Assembly: GCF_014201335.1 (NCBI RefSeq)
Contig: NZ_JACHEB010000003.1
Coordinates: forward strand, 518,052-582,051
DNA length: 64,000 nt
Source of the DNA: Tunturiibacter gelidiferens
GTDB taxonomy: Bacteria > Acidobacteriota > Terriglobia > Terriglobales > Acidobacteriaceae
Reading direction: 5' to 3'
Shown here: positions 25,800 through 35,831 of the stretch, piece after piece
Numbering within the stretch: position 1 is the stretch's first letter
Layout of the letters: every line of letters begins with the position of its first letter
Position numbers and translations under genes: made by a program
The notes under the pieces: model-generated
Seen by the model: the letters and a program-made list of their open reading frames with translations, nothing else
Database searches by the model: none
What the model was told of the DNA's origin: nothing

Positions 25800-27455
25800 A
25801 TGCGACTTATCCCCCTGCGACTTTGGGCCATGGCTGTGCTCTCGGGCGTCCTCCAGGTTTTACCCTTCCCAATCGCGGGCCCAGTGCCAGTCTGGCGAAC
25901 CACCTTTTGTTGGATCGCACTACTACCCCTGATCTGGGCCATTCTCGCTAACGACAAGAACGACAACCCACTTACCCTCCGCCAGGCAGCAGCCATAGGC
26001 TATCTCTGCGGCTTCGTCTGGTACATGGGCAACTGTTACTGGATCTACCAGACCATGTATCTCTACGGCGGCCTTGCCAAGCCTATTGCCGCCGGCATTC
26101 TCATCCTCTTTTGTCTATACCTCGGCCTTTATTACGCTCTCTTTAGTACGTTGCTCGCCGCCTATCGAAGCCGCTTCGGCCGTCAGGCCGCATTGATATT
26201 CGTACCCTTCGCATGGGTGGCCGTAGAACTCGCCCGTGCCCGTATCACCGGTCTCCCTTGGGATATTCTCGGCATCGCTCAAGTTGATAACCCGATGTTG
26301 ATCCACCTCGCGCCCATTACAGGAGCCTACGGCCTCTCTTTCGTCATCGCGGCGGTCAACGCTCTATGGCTCCTTCGCATCCGCCTCCGCGAGCGCCGCT
26401 ACACCCGGCCTCTGCTCACCACGGCCGGAGTCATCATCGTCGTTGTCTACATCATCGGGCTTCGCCTCATCGCAAACCCAAAGCCGTCGCCCACCACCGC
26501 AACAGCCACCCTCGTACAGGAGAATCTCGAGGTAGGAGCCGCCAACACCGGCCCGCAGCCGACAACCCAGCAGTTCCTTGACTCTTTCTCCTACCTCAGC
26601 CACTACCCCTCAAAGAAATTTCTTCTGGGAACGCCCGAACTCCCCGGCACTCAGACGGTCTATCTCCTCCGTCCCCGCGCTGATGAAACCGACGACACCA
26701 TTCCCGCCGCCACCAATCTAATCGTCTGGCCAGAATCTCCAGCGCCCTTTGAAGACATCGACCCGCAGTTTCGCTCTGCAATGTCGGCTCTGGCACGATC
26801 AGCGCAAGCTCCCATCATCGTCGGCAACATCGGCTTCGAACCAAATCCCGCGAACAAATCCGGCTACACGCCCTACAATCGCGCTTCCTTCATCGATCCC
26901 GACGGCGCCTTCGTCGGCCACTACGATAAGATGCACCTCGTCCCCTTCGGCGAGTACGTTCCCTTCAAAGAGTTCTTCTTCTTCGCCAAAAATCTGCTCA
27001 ACGAAGTAGGCAGCTTCGAGCCCGGTGCACACCGCACCGTCTTCTCTACCGGCGGCCATACCTACGGCGTCTTCATCTGCTACGAATCCATCTTCGGCGA
27101 CGAGATTCGCCATCTCACCCAGCAGGGAGCAGACGTCCTCATCAACATCTCCAACGATGGCTGGTACGGCAACACCAGTGCCGCATGGCAACACCTCAAC
27201 ATGGTTCGCATGCGCGCCATCGAAAACCATCGCTGGATCCTCCGCGCCACCAACACCGGAGTCACCGCGGCCGTCAACCCCTACGGCCGAGTCGTATCCG
27301 CCTTGCCGCGCCATCTGCGATCCAGCCTCCGCGTCCACTTCGGCTATGAGCACGACCTCACCTTCTATGCCGCTCATGGCGATCTCTTCGCTTACGCCTG
27401 CGCTCTTGTCACCGCTTTCGGCTTAGCCTTCAGCCTTAAATCGAAATTCACGTAA
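25800..27455 (+). CDS. lnt: apolipoprotein N-acyltransferase
   Basis: Lnt adds the third acyl chain to lipoprotein N-terminal cysteines in the inner membrane. The 551-residue protein has about seven to eight N-terminal membrane helices, then a periplasmic nitrilase-fold domain with catalytic Glu312 (WPESPAPFE), Lys377 (DKMHLVPFGEYVP) and Cys428 (FICYES), and a final membrane helix. It is slightly longer than E. coli Lnt (512). It is directly upstream of prfB (10 bp from stop to start), so the two are likely co-transcribed. Several predicted lipoproteins in the window would be its substrates. Confidence 0.96.
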   Translation: MRLIPLRLWAMAVLSGVLQVLPFPIAGPVPVWRTTFCWIALLPLIWAILANDKNDNPLTLRQAAAIGYLCGFVWYMGNCYWIYQTMYLYGGLAKPIAAGILILFCLYLGLYYALFSTLLAAYRSRFGRQAALIFVPFAWVAVELARARITGLPWDILGIAQVDNPMLIHLAPITGAYGLSFVIAAVNALWLLRIRLRERRYTRPLLTTAGVIIVVVYIIGLRLIANPKPSPTTATATLVQENLEVGAANTGPQPTTQQFLDSFSYLSHYPSKKFLLGTPELPGTQTVYLLRPRADETDDTIPAATNLIVWPESPAPFEDIDPQFRSAMSALARSAQAPIIVGNIGFEPNPANKSGYTPYNRASFIDPDGAFVGHYDKMHLVPFGEYVPFKEFFFFAKNLLNEVGSFEPGAHRTVFSTGGHTYGVFICYESIFGDEIRHLTQQGADVLINISNDGWYGNTSAAWQHLNMVRMRAIENHRWILRATNTGVTAAVNPYGRVVSALPRHLRSSLRVHFGYEHDLTFYAAHGDLFAYACALVTAFGLAFSLKSKFT

Positions 27456-27465
27456 ACTAGAGATC

Positions 27466-28600
27466 ATGCTTAGCGATCTCGAATACTCCTACTCCCCGGT
27501 CCGCGACAAAGTGCGCGATCTGCGGGAGTATCTTTGACTCGGCCCGACTCCGCCGCGAACTCGCCGTCATTGAAGAAAAAATAGCCGATCCCACTCTCTG
27601 GGCCGACGCCTCGCGTTCGCAACCGCTCATGCGGGAACGTAAGCGCATCGAAACCCTTCTCGCCGACGACGCCGAACTCGCTCGCCGCTCCGACGACATC
27701 GAAGCCTACTTCGAACTCGCTCGCGAAGGCGAAAACACCGAGCCCGACCTCGTCCGTGAGATTCCCGCGTTAGTCGATTTCTCTGAAAAGCTCGAATCCA
27801 AGACCATGCTCTCCGGCGAAACCGATCCGCTCAATGCGATCGTCACCGTACATCCGGGCGCCGGTGGAACCGAGTCCCAGGACTGGGCCGAGATGCTCAT
27901 GCGCATGTATATCCGCTGGGGCGAGCGCCAGAGCTTCAAGGTTGAGATCAACGAAGTTCAGGATGGAGACGAGGCCGGCATTAAATCCGCCACCTTCACC
28001 ATCTCCGGCGACTTCGCCTTCGGCCTTCTCTCCGGCGAAACCGGCGTTCATCGCCTCGTCCGCATCTCGCCCTTCGACTCCGCCAAGCGCCGCCACACCA
28101 GCTTTGCCAGCGTCTTTGTCTCGCCCGAGATCGACGACACCATCGTCATCGACATCAAGACGGAAGACCTCCGCATCGACACCTATCGCTCCGGGGGCAA
28201 AGGCGGCCAGCACGTCAACACCACCGACTCTGCCGTTCGCATCACCCACATCCCCACAGGCCTCGTCACTGGTTGCCAAAACGAGCGCTCCCAGCACAAA
28301 AATAAAGAGCGAGCCATGAAGATGATGCGCTCGAAGCTCTACGAGTACGAGCTCGATAAAAAGAAAGCCACGGCCCGCAAGCTTGAAGACTCCAAACTCG
28401 ACATAAAATTCGGCTCGCAGATTCGCAGCTACGTCTTGCAGCCCTATCGCATGGCGAAAGACCTCCGCACCCGCGTCGAAGTCGGCGATGTCGACAGAGT
28501 CCTCGACGGGGACCTCGAGCCCTTCATCCGCGGCTATCTCCGCATGCGTCGCGAAGGCAACTTTCCAGCAGAGGCCGTGGAGGATGACGACGTCGCATGA
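27466..28600 (+). CDS. prfB: peptide chain release factor 2 (programmed +1 frameshift)
   Basis: RF2 terminates translation at UGA and UAA. The gene reads 23 codons from ATG 27466, meets an in-frame TGA at 27535-27537, then continues in the +1 frame from GAC at 27536 to the stop at 28600, giving about 377 residues. The joined protein has the RF2 anticodon-like motif SPF (about residues 201-203) and the catalytic GGQ (about 246-248). Without the shift, an annotation would start wrongly at an internal ATG (27629). The slippery site is the classical one, so UGA recognition by RF2 itself should tune expression. Confidence 0.96.
27524..27538 (+). promoter_or_regulatory. prfB programmed frameshift site
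   Basis: The Shine-Dalgarno-like GGGAG (27524-27528) lies three bases before CTT TGA C (27532-27538), the same arrangement as the E. coli prfB autoregulatory site. Ribosomes slip +1 on CTT when RF2 is scarce. Confidence 0.95.
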
Positions 28601-28708
28601 CATCTGTCACTCCATAGCGTGACAAGCAGCACTATTGCAGCAGGAAGGGACAAGGGATACTCACTCAAGTTGACGTAAGGCATCCAAAACTTCACCTCGG
28701 AGAATCCC

Positions 28709-29458
28709 TTGTTAACCACGGCCTCAAACAAACTCGACTACGGCGTAGATGCACCTGCCGTCATGCGCAACTTCTTTCTCATCGGCTCTGCTTTTCTGCT
28801 GGTGGCCATCTTCTCTCCTCCCATTCTCCATATCGGCCCCGTCGATTTGAATGCTCGCAGCTTCTATTGGCCAGCCGGCTTTCTCCTTGCCGAAGGATTT
28901 CTCTTCCTCCTTTACGTCAAGGTCGGCAAGTTCCGCCACCGCGATTTCATGCTCAGCCTGCACCCATGGCGTGGTGACGAAAACGTCCTCGACGTAGGCT
29001 GCGGCCGAGGCCTTCTCCTCGCAGGAGCAGCCAAACGCATCGCCGCTCTCTCTGGCACCGGGCACGCCACGGGCATCGATGTTTGGTCCAACGTCGACAT
29101 GGGCGGCAACTCTGCCGTCGCCACCCAACGCAACCTCGGCCTCGAAGGCATCTCCGACTACTGCACCCTCCTCAGCCAACCCGCGCAGGAGATGTCCTTC
29201 CCCGACGCCACCTTCGACGTAGTCGTCTCCAACCTCTGCATCCACAACATCTACGATCAGCCAACCCGCCGCAAAGCCCTGCAGCAGATCGTCCGCGTCC
29301 TCAAGCCGGGAGGTGTCGCTTTAATCTCCGATTACAAGCTCACTGAGGAGTACGCCACAGAGTTTCGTAACGCAGGCCTCGCAGTAGAAAAGAAACGAGG
29401 CAGCTTCCTGACGACCTTCCCACCCCTCACTGTCGTCATCGCCCGCAAACCAATGTAA
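28709..29458 (+). CDS. membrane-anchored class I SAM methyltransferase
   Basis: This 249-residue protein has two N-terminal membrane helices (about residues 20-40 and 50-70) followed by a methyltransferase domain. Motif I is VLDVGCGRGLLL (about 93-104), with FPDATFDVVVSNLCIHNI and VRVLKPGGVALISDY further on. The start is a TTG at 28709 with CGGAGA correctly spaced; an ATG at 28763 is an alternative. The substrate is unknown, and the membrane anchor suggests a lipid or quinone-like acceptor, which is inference. Confidence 0.87.
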   Translation: MLTTASNKLDYGVDAPAVMRNFFLIGSAFLLVAIFSPPILHIGPVDLNARSFYWPAGFLLAEGFLFLLYVKVGKFRHRDFMLSLHPWRGDENVLDVGCGRGLLLAGAAKRIAALSGTGHATGIDVWSNVDMGGNSAVATQRNLGLEGISDYCTLLSQPAQEMSFPDATFDVVVSNLCIHNIYDQPTRRKALQQIVRVLKPGGVALISDYKLTEEYATEFRNAGLAVEKKRGSFLTTFPPLTVVIARKPM

Positions 29459-29509
29459 CCGCTCGGCCTCCGTCGCATCCAACAAGGGAGTACCGGGAGG
29501 CATATCGAA

Positions 29510-30043
29510 GTGAGCGGATCCAAACCGACGATCAAGGCAGCTGATTCAAAACATACGCCAGACGAAAACGAGCCATTGCGCAAGCAGTTGATTGCACTTT
29601 TAGACGGCGGCCAGGCTCACGCCACATTCGATGAAGCCGTCCGAGACTTCCCAGCCCAACACCGCGGCACCGTTCCGCCCAATCTTCCCTACTCCGCCTG
29701 GCAGCTCCTAGAGCACCTGCGCATTACTCAGCGCGACATCCTCAACTTCTCCGCGCCTCCCACCGGCGGCTACCACCCCATTAAATGGCCCGACGACTAC
29801 TGGCCAAAGTCCCCGCAGCCGCCCGCGACCAACTCCTGGGAGCAGTCGATCGCCATCATCGCCTCCGACCTCGATCACTTCAAAACCCTCATCCAAAACC
29901 CCAACTCCGATCTCTTCAAACCTTTCCGTTGGGGCGAGGGCCAAAACCTTCTTCGCGAAGCTCTCCTCGTCGCCGACCACACCGCCTATCACCTCGGCGA
30001 ACTCGTCGTTCTCCGCCGCGTCCTGGGCGCATGGCACAAGTAA
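29510..30043 (+). CDS. DinB-superfamily protein
   Basis: This 177-residue protein has the four-helix DinB/YfiT fold. The metal-binding histidines are visible in LLEHLRITQ (about residue 65) and ADHTAYHLGEL (about 155-165), the usual three-His nickel/zinc site. Members are thiol-dependent S-transferases or of unknown role. The start is a GTG at 29510 with GGGAGG nine bases upstream. It is followed 9 bp later by the CoA-binding gene, suggesting co-transcription. Confidence 0.85.
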   Translation: MSGSKPTIKAADSKHTPDENEPLRKQLIALLDGGQAHATFDEAVRDFPAQHRGTVPPNLPYSAWQLLEHLRITQRDILNFSAPPTGGYHPIKWPDDYWPKSPQPPATNSWEQSIAIIASDLDHFKTLIQNPNSDLFKPFRWGEGQNLLREALLVADHTAYHLGELVVLRRVLGAWHK

Positions 30044-30052
30044 AGGCACACA

Positions 30053-30475
30053 ATGAATGAACCGGAGGTCATCCGAAGCACTCTAGGCACCACCACACCA
30101 GAAAACCCGCGCACCATTGCCGTCATTGGTCTCTCGGAAGACTCCGCCAAACCCAGCCATTACGTCTCCGCCTATATGCAGCAGCACGACTACAAGATCT
30201 ACCCCATCAATCCCGCTATCCCTGAGGTCCTCGGCGAAAAATCCTATGCCTCTCTCTCAGACCTCCCCATCAAGCCGGATATCGGCAATGTCTTCCGCCT
30301 GCCGAAGTTCATTCCCGCCATCGTCGACGAGATGATTAAGCTCGGCCTCCCCAACCTCTGGGTTCAGCAGGGAATCGTCAACCGCGAAGCCGCCGCCCGT
30401 GCAGAAGCCGCCGGCATCCACGTAGTCATGGATCACTGCATCATGGTCGAACACCGTCACTTGACCCCCAGGTGA
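30053..30475 (+). CDS. CoA-binding protein (YccU-like)
   Basis: This 140-residue protein is a single Rossmann-type CoA_binding_2 domain. It shows IAVIGLSEDSAKPSHYVSAYMQQHDYKIYPINPAIPEVLGEKSYASLSDLP in pieces, and ends in WVQQGIVNREAAARAEAAGIHVVMDHCIMVEH, a highly conserved family ending. Function is unknown in most bacteria; related proteins bind CoA or NAD. It sits between a DinB protein and the DsbD-type reductase. Confidence 0.92.
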   Translation: MNEPEVIRSTLGTTTPENPRTIAVIGLSEDSAKPSHYVSAYMQQHDYKIYPINPAIPEVLGEKSYASLSDLPIKPDIGNVFRLPKFIPAIVDEMIKLGLPNLWVQQGIVNREAAARAEAAGIHVVMDHCIMVEHRHLTPR

Positions 30476-30513
30476 CAGACGCCCCTGTCCCAAGGTCCTA
30501 CAATTGAGATTGA

Positions 30514-32619
30514 ATGAATAACGTAAGCAAGTTCTCCGCCTTCCTGCTCCTCGCCTGCGCCTCCCTGTTTCTCGCACCCGCGCGCGCCCAGCTCCAGGTC
30601 GTCGGCGACGGCGGCCCCGGCCCCATCAAAGCCCAGCATCTCACCGCCGAACTCGTCTCCCTCTCTCCCGACATCGCCCCCGGCGGCACCCTCCAGGTCG
30701 GCCTGGTCCTCACCCTCGAAGAGCATTGGCACGTGTACTGGATCAACGCCGGCGACTCCGGCGAGCCGCCCAAAATCACCTGGACCCTCCCCGAAGGCAT
30801 TACTGCCGGCCCCATGCTCTTTCCCATCCCCAGCCGCCTTCCCCTCGGTCCGCTGATGGACTTCGGCTACGAAGACGAAGTCGCCTTCCCCGTGCAGCTC
30901 ACCGCCGCCAGCTCTCTCAAGCCCGGCCCCACCCACATCGACGCCAAGGTTACCTACCTGGTCTGCCGCGAAGTCTGCATCCCCGGCAAAGCCCACCTCG
31001 GCCTCAACCTCAACGTGGTCCCCGAAGCCGCTGCCGCACAGCCCGTCGGGGCCCTCGGCGAAGCCCTCGGCCTCATCCCCAAGCCCCTCCCACCCGACGC
31101 GAAACTAACCGTCACAGGCGGCAAAACTGACTTCGTCCTCAACTTCACCACCGGCGGCCGCGAGACCAACGCCGAGTTCTACCCCGCCGATCAAGACCAG
31201 ATCGCGAACGCTGCCCCCCAGCAGATCGAGCCAACCTCCGACGGCGTTCGCCTACGCGTCCGTCGCTCCGAAGACCTGAAAACCCTCCCCGCCCAGCTCC
31301 ACGGCGTGCTCAAACTCTCTGACAACGAAGCCTACGACGTCACCGCTCCCGTCACCCCCGGCGAAGTCGCCCCCTCCCCCGGCAGCAAAGTTGCAGGTAG
31401 TCCCGCAACCAGCAGCGTCACAACGATCAGCGCCATAGGCCTAGCGTTCGTCGGCGGCATCATTCTCAACCTGATGCCCTGTGTCTTTCCCGTTCTCTTC
31501 CTCAAAGGCCTCGCTCTCGTTCAGTCCTCCGGGCAGGAGCGTAAACACCTCCGCAGTCACGGCCTCGTCTACACGCTCGGCATTTTGGTCTCCTTCTGGA
31601 TCATCGTCGCCGCCCTCCTCATTCTCCGCGCCACCGGCAGTCAGGCCGGATGGGGCTTCCAGCTTCAATCCCCAACCTTCATCGCCGTTCTTGCCGCGGG
31701 CCTCTTCTTCTTCGCCCTCTCGCTCGCCGGTCAGTTCGACCTCGGCCTCTCCCTCACCAGCGTGGGCGGCGGCCTCGCGCAGAAGCAGGGCTACGCCGGC
31801 AGCTTCTTCACCGGCGTCCTCGCCACCATCGTAGCCACGCCCTGCACCGCGCCGCTCATGGGAGCCGCCATCGGCTTTGCTCTCGCGCAACCAGCAGGAA
31901 TCACCTTCGCCGTCTTCACCGCCCTCGCCCTCGGCCTCGCCACACCTTATCTCCTCCTCAGCTTCCAACCCGCCTGGACCCGCATCCTCCCCCGTCCCGG
32001 CGCATGGATGGAGATCCTCAAGCAGCTGACCGCCGTCCCTCTCTTCGGCACAGCAATCTGGCTGGCCTGGGTCTACGGCAACCTCCACGGCGGCAACAGT
32101 CAGGGCGTCGACCACCTCACCCGTCTCCTCTGGTGCTTCCTCGCACTCGCCATCGCAGGCTGGGCTCTCGGCAAATGGCCGGCCAATTGGAAGAGCGCCA
32201 TCGCCGCCCTCCTCATCGCCGCCGTTGGCCTAGCCATCCCCCTCTACCAGCCCAAAGACACCAGCCTTGTCTGGGCCCCGTACTCGCAGCAATCCCTCGA
32301 CCAGGCCCGCGCCGCCGGCCATCCTGTCTTCATCGATTTCACCGCCGCCTGGTGCCTTAGCTGCCAGGTCAACGAGCGCGCCGTCCTCAAATCCGCCGAC
32401 GTCCAGCACCAGTTCAGCAAAAATAACGTCACCCTCCTCAAGGCCGACTGGACCCAGTACGACCCCGAAATCACCAAGCAGCTAGCCTCGGTCAACCGCA
32501 GCGGCGTCCCCACCTACGTCATCTATCCAGCGATCAAAAACTCCTCTGCCGACGTCCTACCTGAGCTACTCACCAAAGACATCGTTCTCACTGCCCTCGA
32601 AAAGGACGTGAAGCAATGA
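30514..32619 (+). CDS. DsbD/ScsB-type thiol:disulfide interchange protein
   Basis: This 701-residue protein carries electrons from cytoplasmic thioredoxin to periplasmic thiols. A signal peptide (about 1-25) is followed by an N-terminal periplasmic domain with the redox pair C151/C155 (CREVC). A central CcdA-like membrane domain follows, with C323 (LMPCVFP) and C444 (ATPCTAP) on paired helices, then a C-terminal thioredoxin domain with C614-x-x-C617 (WCLSC). All three disulfide relays are intact. The stop overlaps the next gene by 4 bp. The DsbD/ScsB distinction is by domain style only. Confidence 0.93.
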   Translation: MNNVSKFSAFLLLACASLFLAPARAQLQVVGDGGPGPIKAQHLTAELVSLSPDIAPGGTLQVGLVLTLEEHWHVYWINAGDSGEPPKITWTLPEGITAGPMLFPIPSRLPLGPLMDFGYEDEVAFPVQLTAASSLKPGPTHIDAKVTYLVCREVCIPGKAHLGLNLNVVPEAAAAQPVGALGEALGLIPKPLPPDAKLTVTGGKTDFVLNFTTGGRETNAEFYPADQDQIANAAPQQIEPTSDGVRLRVRRSEDLKTLPAQLHGVLKLSDNEAYDVTAPVTPGEVAPSPGSKVAGSPATSSVTTISAIGLAFVGGIILNLMPCVFPVLFLKGLALVQSSGQERKHLRSHGLVYTLGILVSFWIIVAALLILRATGSQAGWGFQLQSPTFIAVLAAGLFFFALSLAGQFDLGLSLTSVGGGLAQKQGYAGSFFTGVLATIVATPCTAPLMGAAIGFALAQPAGITFAVFTALALGLATPYLLLSFQPAWTRILPRPGAWMEILKQLTAVPLFGTAIWLAWVYGNLHGGNSQGVDHLTRLLWCFLALAIAGWALGKWPANWKSAIAALLIAAVGLAIPLYQPKDTSLVWAPYSQQSLDQARAAGHPVFIDFTAAWCLSCQVNERAVLKSADVQHQFSKNNVTLLKADWTQYDPEITKQLASVNRSGVPTYVIYPAIKNSSADVLPELLTKDIVLTALEKDVKQ

Positions 32620-33014
32620 CGACCGAATCCACACAATCCGACGAGCAAAAGATCCGCGACCTCATCAACGCCTGGGGCGAAGCCTGCGAAGCCGGAGACC
32701 TCACCGCCCTGATGCAACTCATGGCCGAGGACGTCGTCTTCCTCACCTCCGGCAGCGCGCCCATGCGCCGCAAGCAGTTCGCCGAAGTCTTCTCCGCGAT
32801 GGGTGTAATCATGGACCTCACCTGCCGCTCCAACGTGCAGGAGATCACCATCAACGGCGACCTCGCCCTCTGCTGGAATCTCCTCGAAGTCTCTTTCACC
32901 CGCGTAGAAGGCGAAACTCGCAAACACGCCGGCAACGTCCTCACCGCCCTCCGCCGTGGCGCCGACGGCCAATGGCGCATCTGGCGCGACGCTAACCTAC
33001 TCACCCTCGTCTGA
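32616..33014 (+). CDS. SnoaL/NTF2-like protein (SgcJ/EcaC type)
   Basis: This 132-residue protein has the NTF2-like cone fold: an N-terminal helix with EQKIRDLINAWGEACEAGDLTALMQLMAEDVVFL, then strands through VLTALRRGADGQWRIWRDANLL. This matches the SgcJ/EcaC family of small enzymes of unclear role. It overlaps the DsbD-type gene by 4 bp (ATGA), so it is translationally coupled to a redox protein. Confidence 0.85.
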   Translation: MTTESTQSDEQKIRDLINAWGEACEAGDLTALMQLMAEDVVFLTSGSAPMRRKQFAEVFSAMGVIMDLTCRSNVQEITINGDLALCWNLLEVSFTRVEGETRKHAGNVLTALRRGADGQWRIWRDANLLTLV

Positions 33015-33116
33015 CGGTATCTTGATTGAAGATTTTTCTTCGATCATCACAATGACTCGGATCGAAGACGAAATCACGCAAATGTTTGGTATGCCGGTTT
33101 CGACAGGAGAGTGAAG

Positions 33117-33875
33117 GTGAGTGGCAAGGCACGGCTCAAGTCCAATGCCGAATGGCAGCAGTGGGGAAAAGACGACCCCCTGTGGGCAGTCTCCTCATGG
33201 TCGAACAAGCGAAAAGGCGAGCAGCTGCCCTGGACCGACGAGGAGTTCTACGCGCTTGGCGAATCTGACTTCAAGGATCTCTTTCACCACTGGCAGCACT
33301 ACGGCGTCAATCTCGAGAGCTGTTTAGAGATAGGCTGCGGCGCTGGCCGTCTGACCCGGCAGCTTGCAGACGCATTCCATCATGTCTACGCCGTCGATGT
33401 CTCCGAGGATATGATCGCTTACGCTCGAAAGTCCGTCGGCGCGAATGTGGAGTTTTCAGCAATCGATGGAATGCACCTGCCGCAACTCGATTGTTCCGTC
33501 GAAGCCGTCTTCTCCGCCTTCGTCCTTCAACATCTGGACGACGTCGAAATTGGATTCTCCTACTTCCGCGAGTTCCACCGCGTCTTAGCGACTGGAGGAA
33601 CCCTGATGATTCAGCTCCCGCTCTATCATTTCCCCTACCGCTCAAAAACGATGCGGGCTCTCACGCAAACCATGCACAGTCTCACTCGTCGCCTCGGCAA
33701 TATCCGCGCCGATAGAAAGCGACGCGCCGGCATCAAGATAATGCGAATGACCTCATACCCCGTTCAACCCCTGTATGACTTCTTGACATCCATAGGCTTC
33801 AAGGACATCCAATTCAGGTCATTTCCAGTGAGAAGTAACGGCGATCTCCACTCCTTCGTCTTTGCAACAAAGTAG
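33117..33875 (+). CDS. class I SAM-dependent methyltransferase
   Basis: This soluble methyltransferase of about 252 residues has motif I CLEIGCGAGRLTRQLA, followed by VYAVDVSEDMIAYARK, and FHRVLATGGTLMIQLPLYHF later. I favour the GTG at 33117 because AGGAG (33105-33109) is 7 bp upstream; the GTG at 33111 is too close. A basic segment (RRLGNIRADRKRRAG, about residue 200) is unusual. The substrate is unknown. The gene is a single unit, convergent with the VOC-family gene. Confidence 0.87.
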   Translation: MSGKARLKSNAEWQQWGKDDPLWAVSSWSNKRKGEQLPWTDEEFYALGESDFKDLFHHWQHYGVNLESCLEIGCGAGRLTRQLADAFHHVYAVDVSEDMIAYARKSVGANVEFSAIDGMHLPQLDCSVEAVFSAFVLQHLDDVEIGFSYFREFHRVLATGGTLMIQLPLYHFPYRSKTMRALTQTMHSLTRRLGNIRADRKRRAGIKIMRMTSYPVQPLYDFLTSIGFKDIQFRSFPVRSNGDLHSFVFATK

Positions 33876-33893
33876 ACAGCTGCCACATCGCCG

Positions 33894-34349
33894 TCAGATC
33901 TTGAACCACACCCGCGCGGCCTCTTTTAGCTGCTCTTCGCTCAACGAAGCCTTGGTCTGTCCCACCGACCACTTATGCCCAAACGGATCGGTGAACTGAC
34001 CATAACGGTCGCCCCAGAACTGATCGGCCAGCGGCATCGTTACACTGACACCACCTGCCACCGCCCGCTCCCAGAAGGTGTCCACATCGGCCATCTGCAG
34101 ATGAATCGTCACCGGGGAGCCGCCCAGCGCCTCTGGCGTCGACGCCTTGCCTCCCCTCATCTCGGGGAAATCATCCGAAAGCATGATGCTTCCATCGTTG
34201 ATCACAAGATGGGCATGCGTAATCTTGGTTGACTCCGGCACGTGATGCCGCACGATCTCCATGGCGCCGAGCGCAGTTTTGTAAAACTCGATCGCAGCTG
34301 CGGCGTCAGGAACAACCAGATAAGGAATAAGCGGAGGGTACGATTCCAA
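33894..34349 (-). CDS. VOC-superfamily protein (PhnB/glyoxalase-like)
   Basis: This 151-residue protein has the paired beta-alpha-beta-beta-beta modules of the vicinal oxygen chelate fold, PhnB-like subgroup. Visible features are PYLVVPDAAAAIEFYKTALGA at the start and FWGDRYGQFTDPFGHKWSVGQT near the end. Such proteins are often annotated as glyoxalase or bleomycin resistance, but PhnB-like members mostly lack an assigned reaction. It is monocistronic. Confidence 0.9.
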   Translation of the reverse strand: MESYPPLIPYLVVPDAAAAIEFYKTALGAMEIVRHHVPESTKITHAHLVINDGSIMLSDDFPEMRGGKASTPEALGGSPVTIHLQMADVDTFWERAVAGGVSVTMPLADQFWGDRYGQFTDPFGHKWSVGQTKASLSEEQLKEAARVWFKI

Positions 34350-34397
34350 GCGAGCACCTCAAGAAAGCGAATCCGGGAACCGGCTTAAACTATCACG

Positions 34398-35753
34398 TTA
34401 CGACTCCCGCTTTCGTCCCTTGGTCTGTGAAATCTTGATCTGTGAAATCTCTTCCATCCGCTGCGCCAGCAGCTTCTCCCGCCCCTCATTGGTCGGGTGA
34501 TAGTAGCGACGCCCCGCCAGCCCCGCCGGCAGGCATTCCATATCCGCCACGCGCCCCTCCACATCATGCGCGTACTGATAGTCCTTGCCGTAGTCGAGCG
34601 ACTTCATCAACTTCGTCGGCGCATTCCGCAGATGCAGCGGCACAGGCTCCGCAGCCGTCGCTTCAATATCCGCCTTCACCGCACCATAAGCCGTATAAAC
34701 CGCATTCGACTTAGGCGCGAGCGCCAGATAAACCACCGCCTGCGCCAACGCCAACTCTCCCTCCGGATGCCCCAGAAAGTGCATCGCATCCCGCGCGCTC
34801 AAACAAAGATTCAACGCCTCAGGAGCGGCCAACCCAATATCCTCTACCGCCATCCGCACAATCCGCCGCGCGCAATACATCGGATCTTCGCCCGCCTCAA
34901 GCATCCGTCCCAGCCAATACATCGCCGCATCTGGGTCCGAGTTCCTCACGCTCTTATGCAGCGCAGAAATAATGTCGTAGTGCTGCTCGCCCTTTTTGTC
35001 ATACAGCAACACTCTGCGCTGCAAAGCCTCCGCAGCCAGCGCCTTCGTAATCAGCTTCTCCCCACGCCCCTCCGCAAGCTTCGCCGCCACATCCAGCGCA
35101 TTCAAAGCATTCCGTGCGTCCCCACTCGAATAAGAAGCAATCGTGGCCAATGCCTCCTCATCCGCCTCCACGCCACTCGCTCCCAGGCCACGCTCAACAT
35201 CCGTTAGCGCCCGCCGCAGCAGCCCCACCACCTGCTCCTCCGTCAACGCCACCAGCGTATAAACCCTGCATCGCGACAGCAGCGCAGCATTAATCTCAAA
35301 AGAAGGATTCTCCGTCGTAGCCCCGATCAGCCGAATCGTCCCCCGCTCCACATACGGCAGAAACGCATCCTGCTGCGCCTTATTGAACCGATGAATCTCA
35401 TCGACAAACAGAATCGTCCGCGACCCAAAGCTCGCTGCTTTCTCCGCCTCCACCATCACATTCTTAATCTCTTTAATCCCACTCAACACCGCAGAGAACT
35501 CAATAAAACTAGCCTCAGTCATCTGCGCAATAATCTTCGCCAGCGTAGTCTTCCCAGTCCCCGGAGGACCCCAAAAAATCATCGACGTAGGATCATCACC
35601 CTCAATCGCCAACCGCAGCGGCTTCCCCGGCCCCAGCAGATGATCCTGCCCCACATACTCACCAAGCGTCCGCGGCCGCATCCTCTCCGCCAGCGGCGTC
35701 TGCCGTCCACGCGCAGCCGGAGCACTCATCGGACTAGCATCAAACAAACTCAT
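34398..35753 (-). CDS. rarA: replication-associated recombination protein A (RarA/MgsA)
   Basis: RarA is a AAA+ clamp-loader-like ATPase acting at stalled replication forks. The 451-residue protein shows [21 protein letters not shown], Walker [10 protein letters not shown], Walker [17 protein letters not shown], sensor 1 GATTENPSF, the arginine-finger LLSRC, and the C-terminal MgsA domain ([32 protein letters not shown]). It is full length. The 160-bp gap upstream holds direct and hairpin repeats. Confidence 0.95.
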   Translation of the reverse strand: MSLFDASPMSAPAARGRQTPLAERMRPRTLGEYVGQDHLLGPGKPLRLAIEGDDPTSMIFWGPPGTGKTTLAKIIAQMTEASFIEFSAVLSGIKEIKNVMVEAEKAASFGSRTILFVDEIHRFNKAQQDAFLPYVERGTIRLIGATTENPSFEINAALLSRCRVYTLVALTEEQVVGLLRRALTDVERGLGASGVEADEEALATIASYSSGDARNALNALDVAAKLAEGRGEKLITKALAAEALQRRVLLYDKKGEQHYDIISALHKSVRNSDPDAAMYWLGRMLEAGEDPMYCARRIVRMAVEDIGLAAPEALNLCLSARDAMHFLGHPEGELALAQAVVYLALAPKSNAVYTAYGAVKADIEATAAEPVPLHLRNAPTKLMKSLDYGKDYQYAHDVEGRVADMECLPAGLAGRRYYHPTNEGREKLLAQRMEEISQIKISQTKGRKRES

Positions 35754-35772
35754 TCAATCCCTCGGACCCAAC

Positions 35773-35815
35773 AAAATCGTCGTCTATCAATCTCTGTAAA
35801 ATCGTCGTCTTTCAA
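35773..35815. repeat. two tandem-spaced 18-bp direct repeats
   Basis: AAAATCGTCGTCTATCAA (35773-35790) recurs with one mismatch at 35798-35815, a 25-bp period. It lies just upstream of the rarA start on the opposite side from the coding region, next to hairpin repeat copy A. Confidence 0.6.
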
Positions 35816-35831
35816 CCCCGGCAAGATGATC

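Noticed and set aside
27770..28600. 277-aa minus-strand ORF opposite prfB
   Set aside because: It is an antisense artefact of the C-ending codons of prfB, with low-complexity Val/Ala/Asp sequence.
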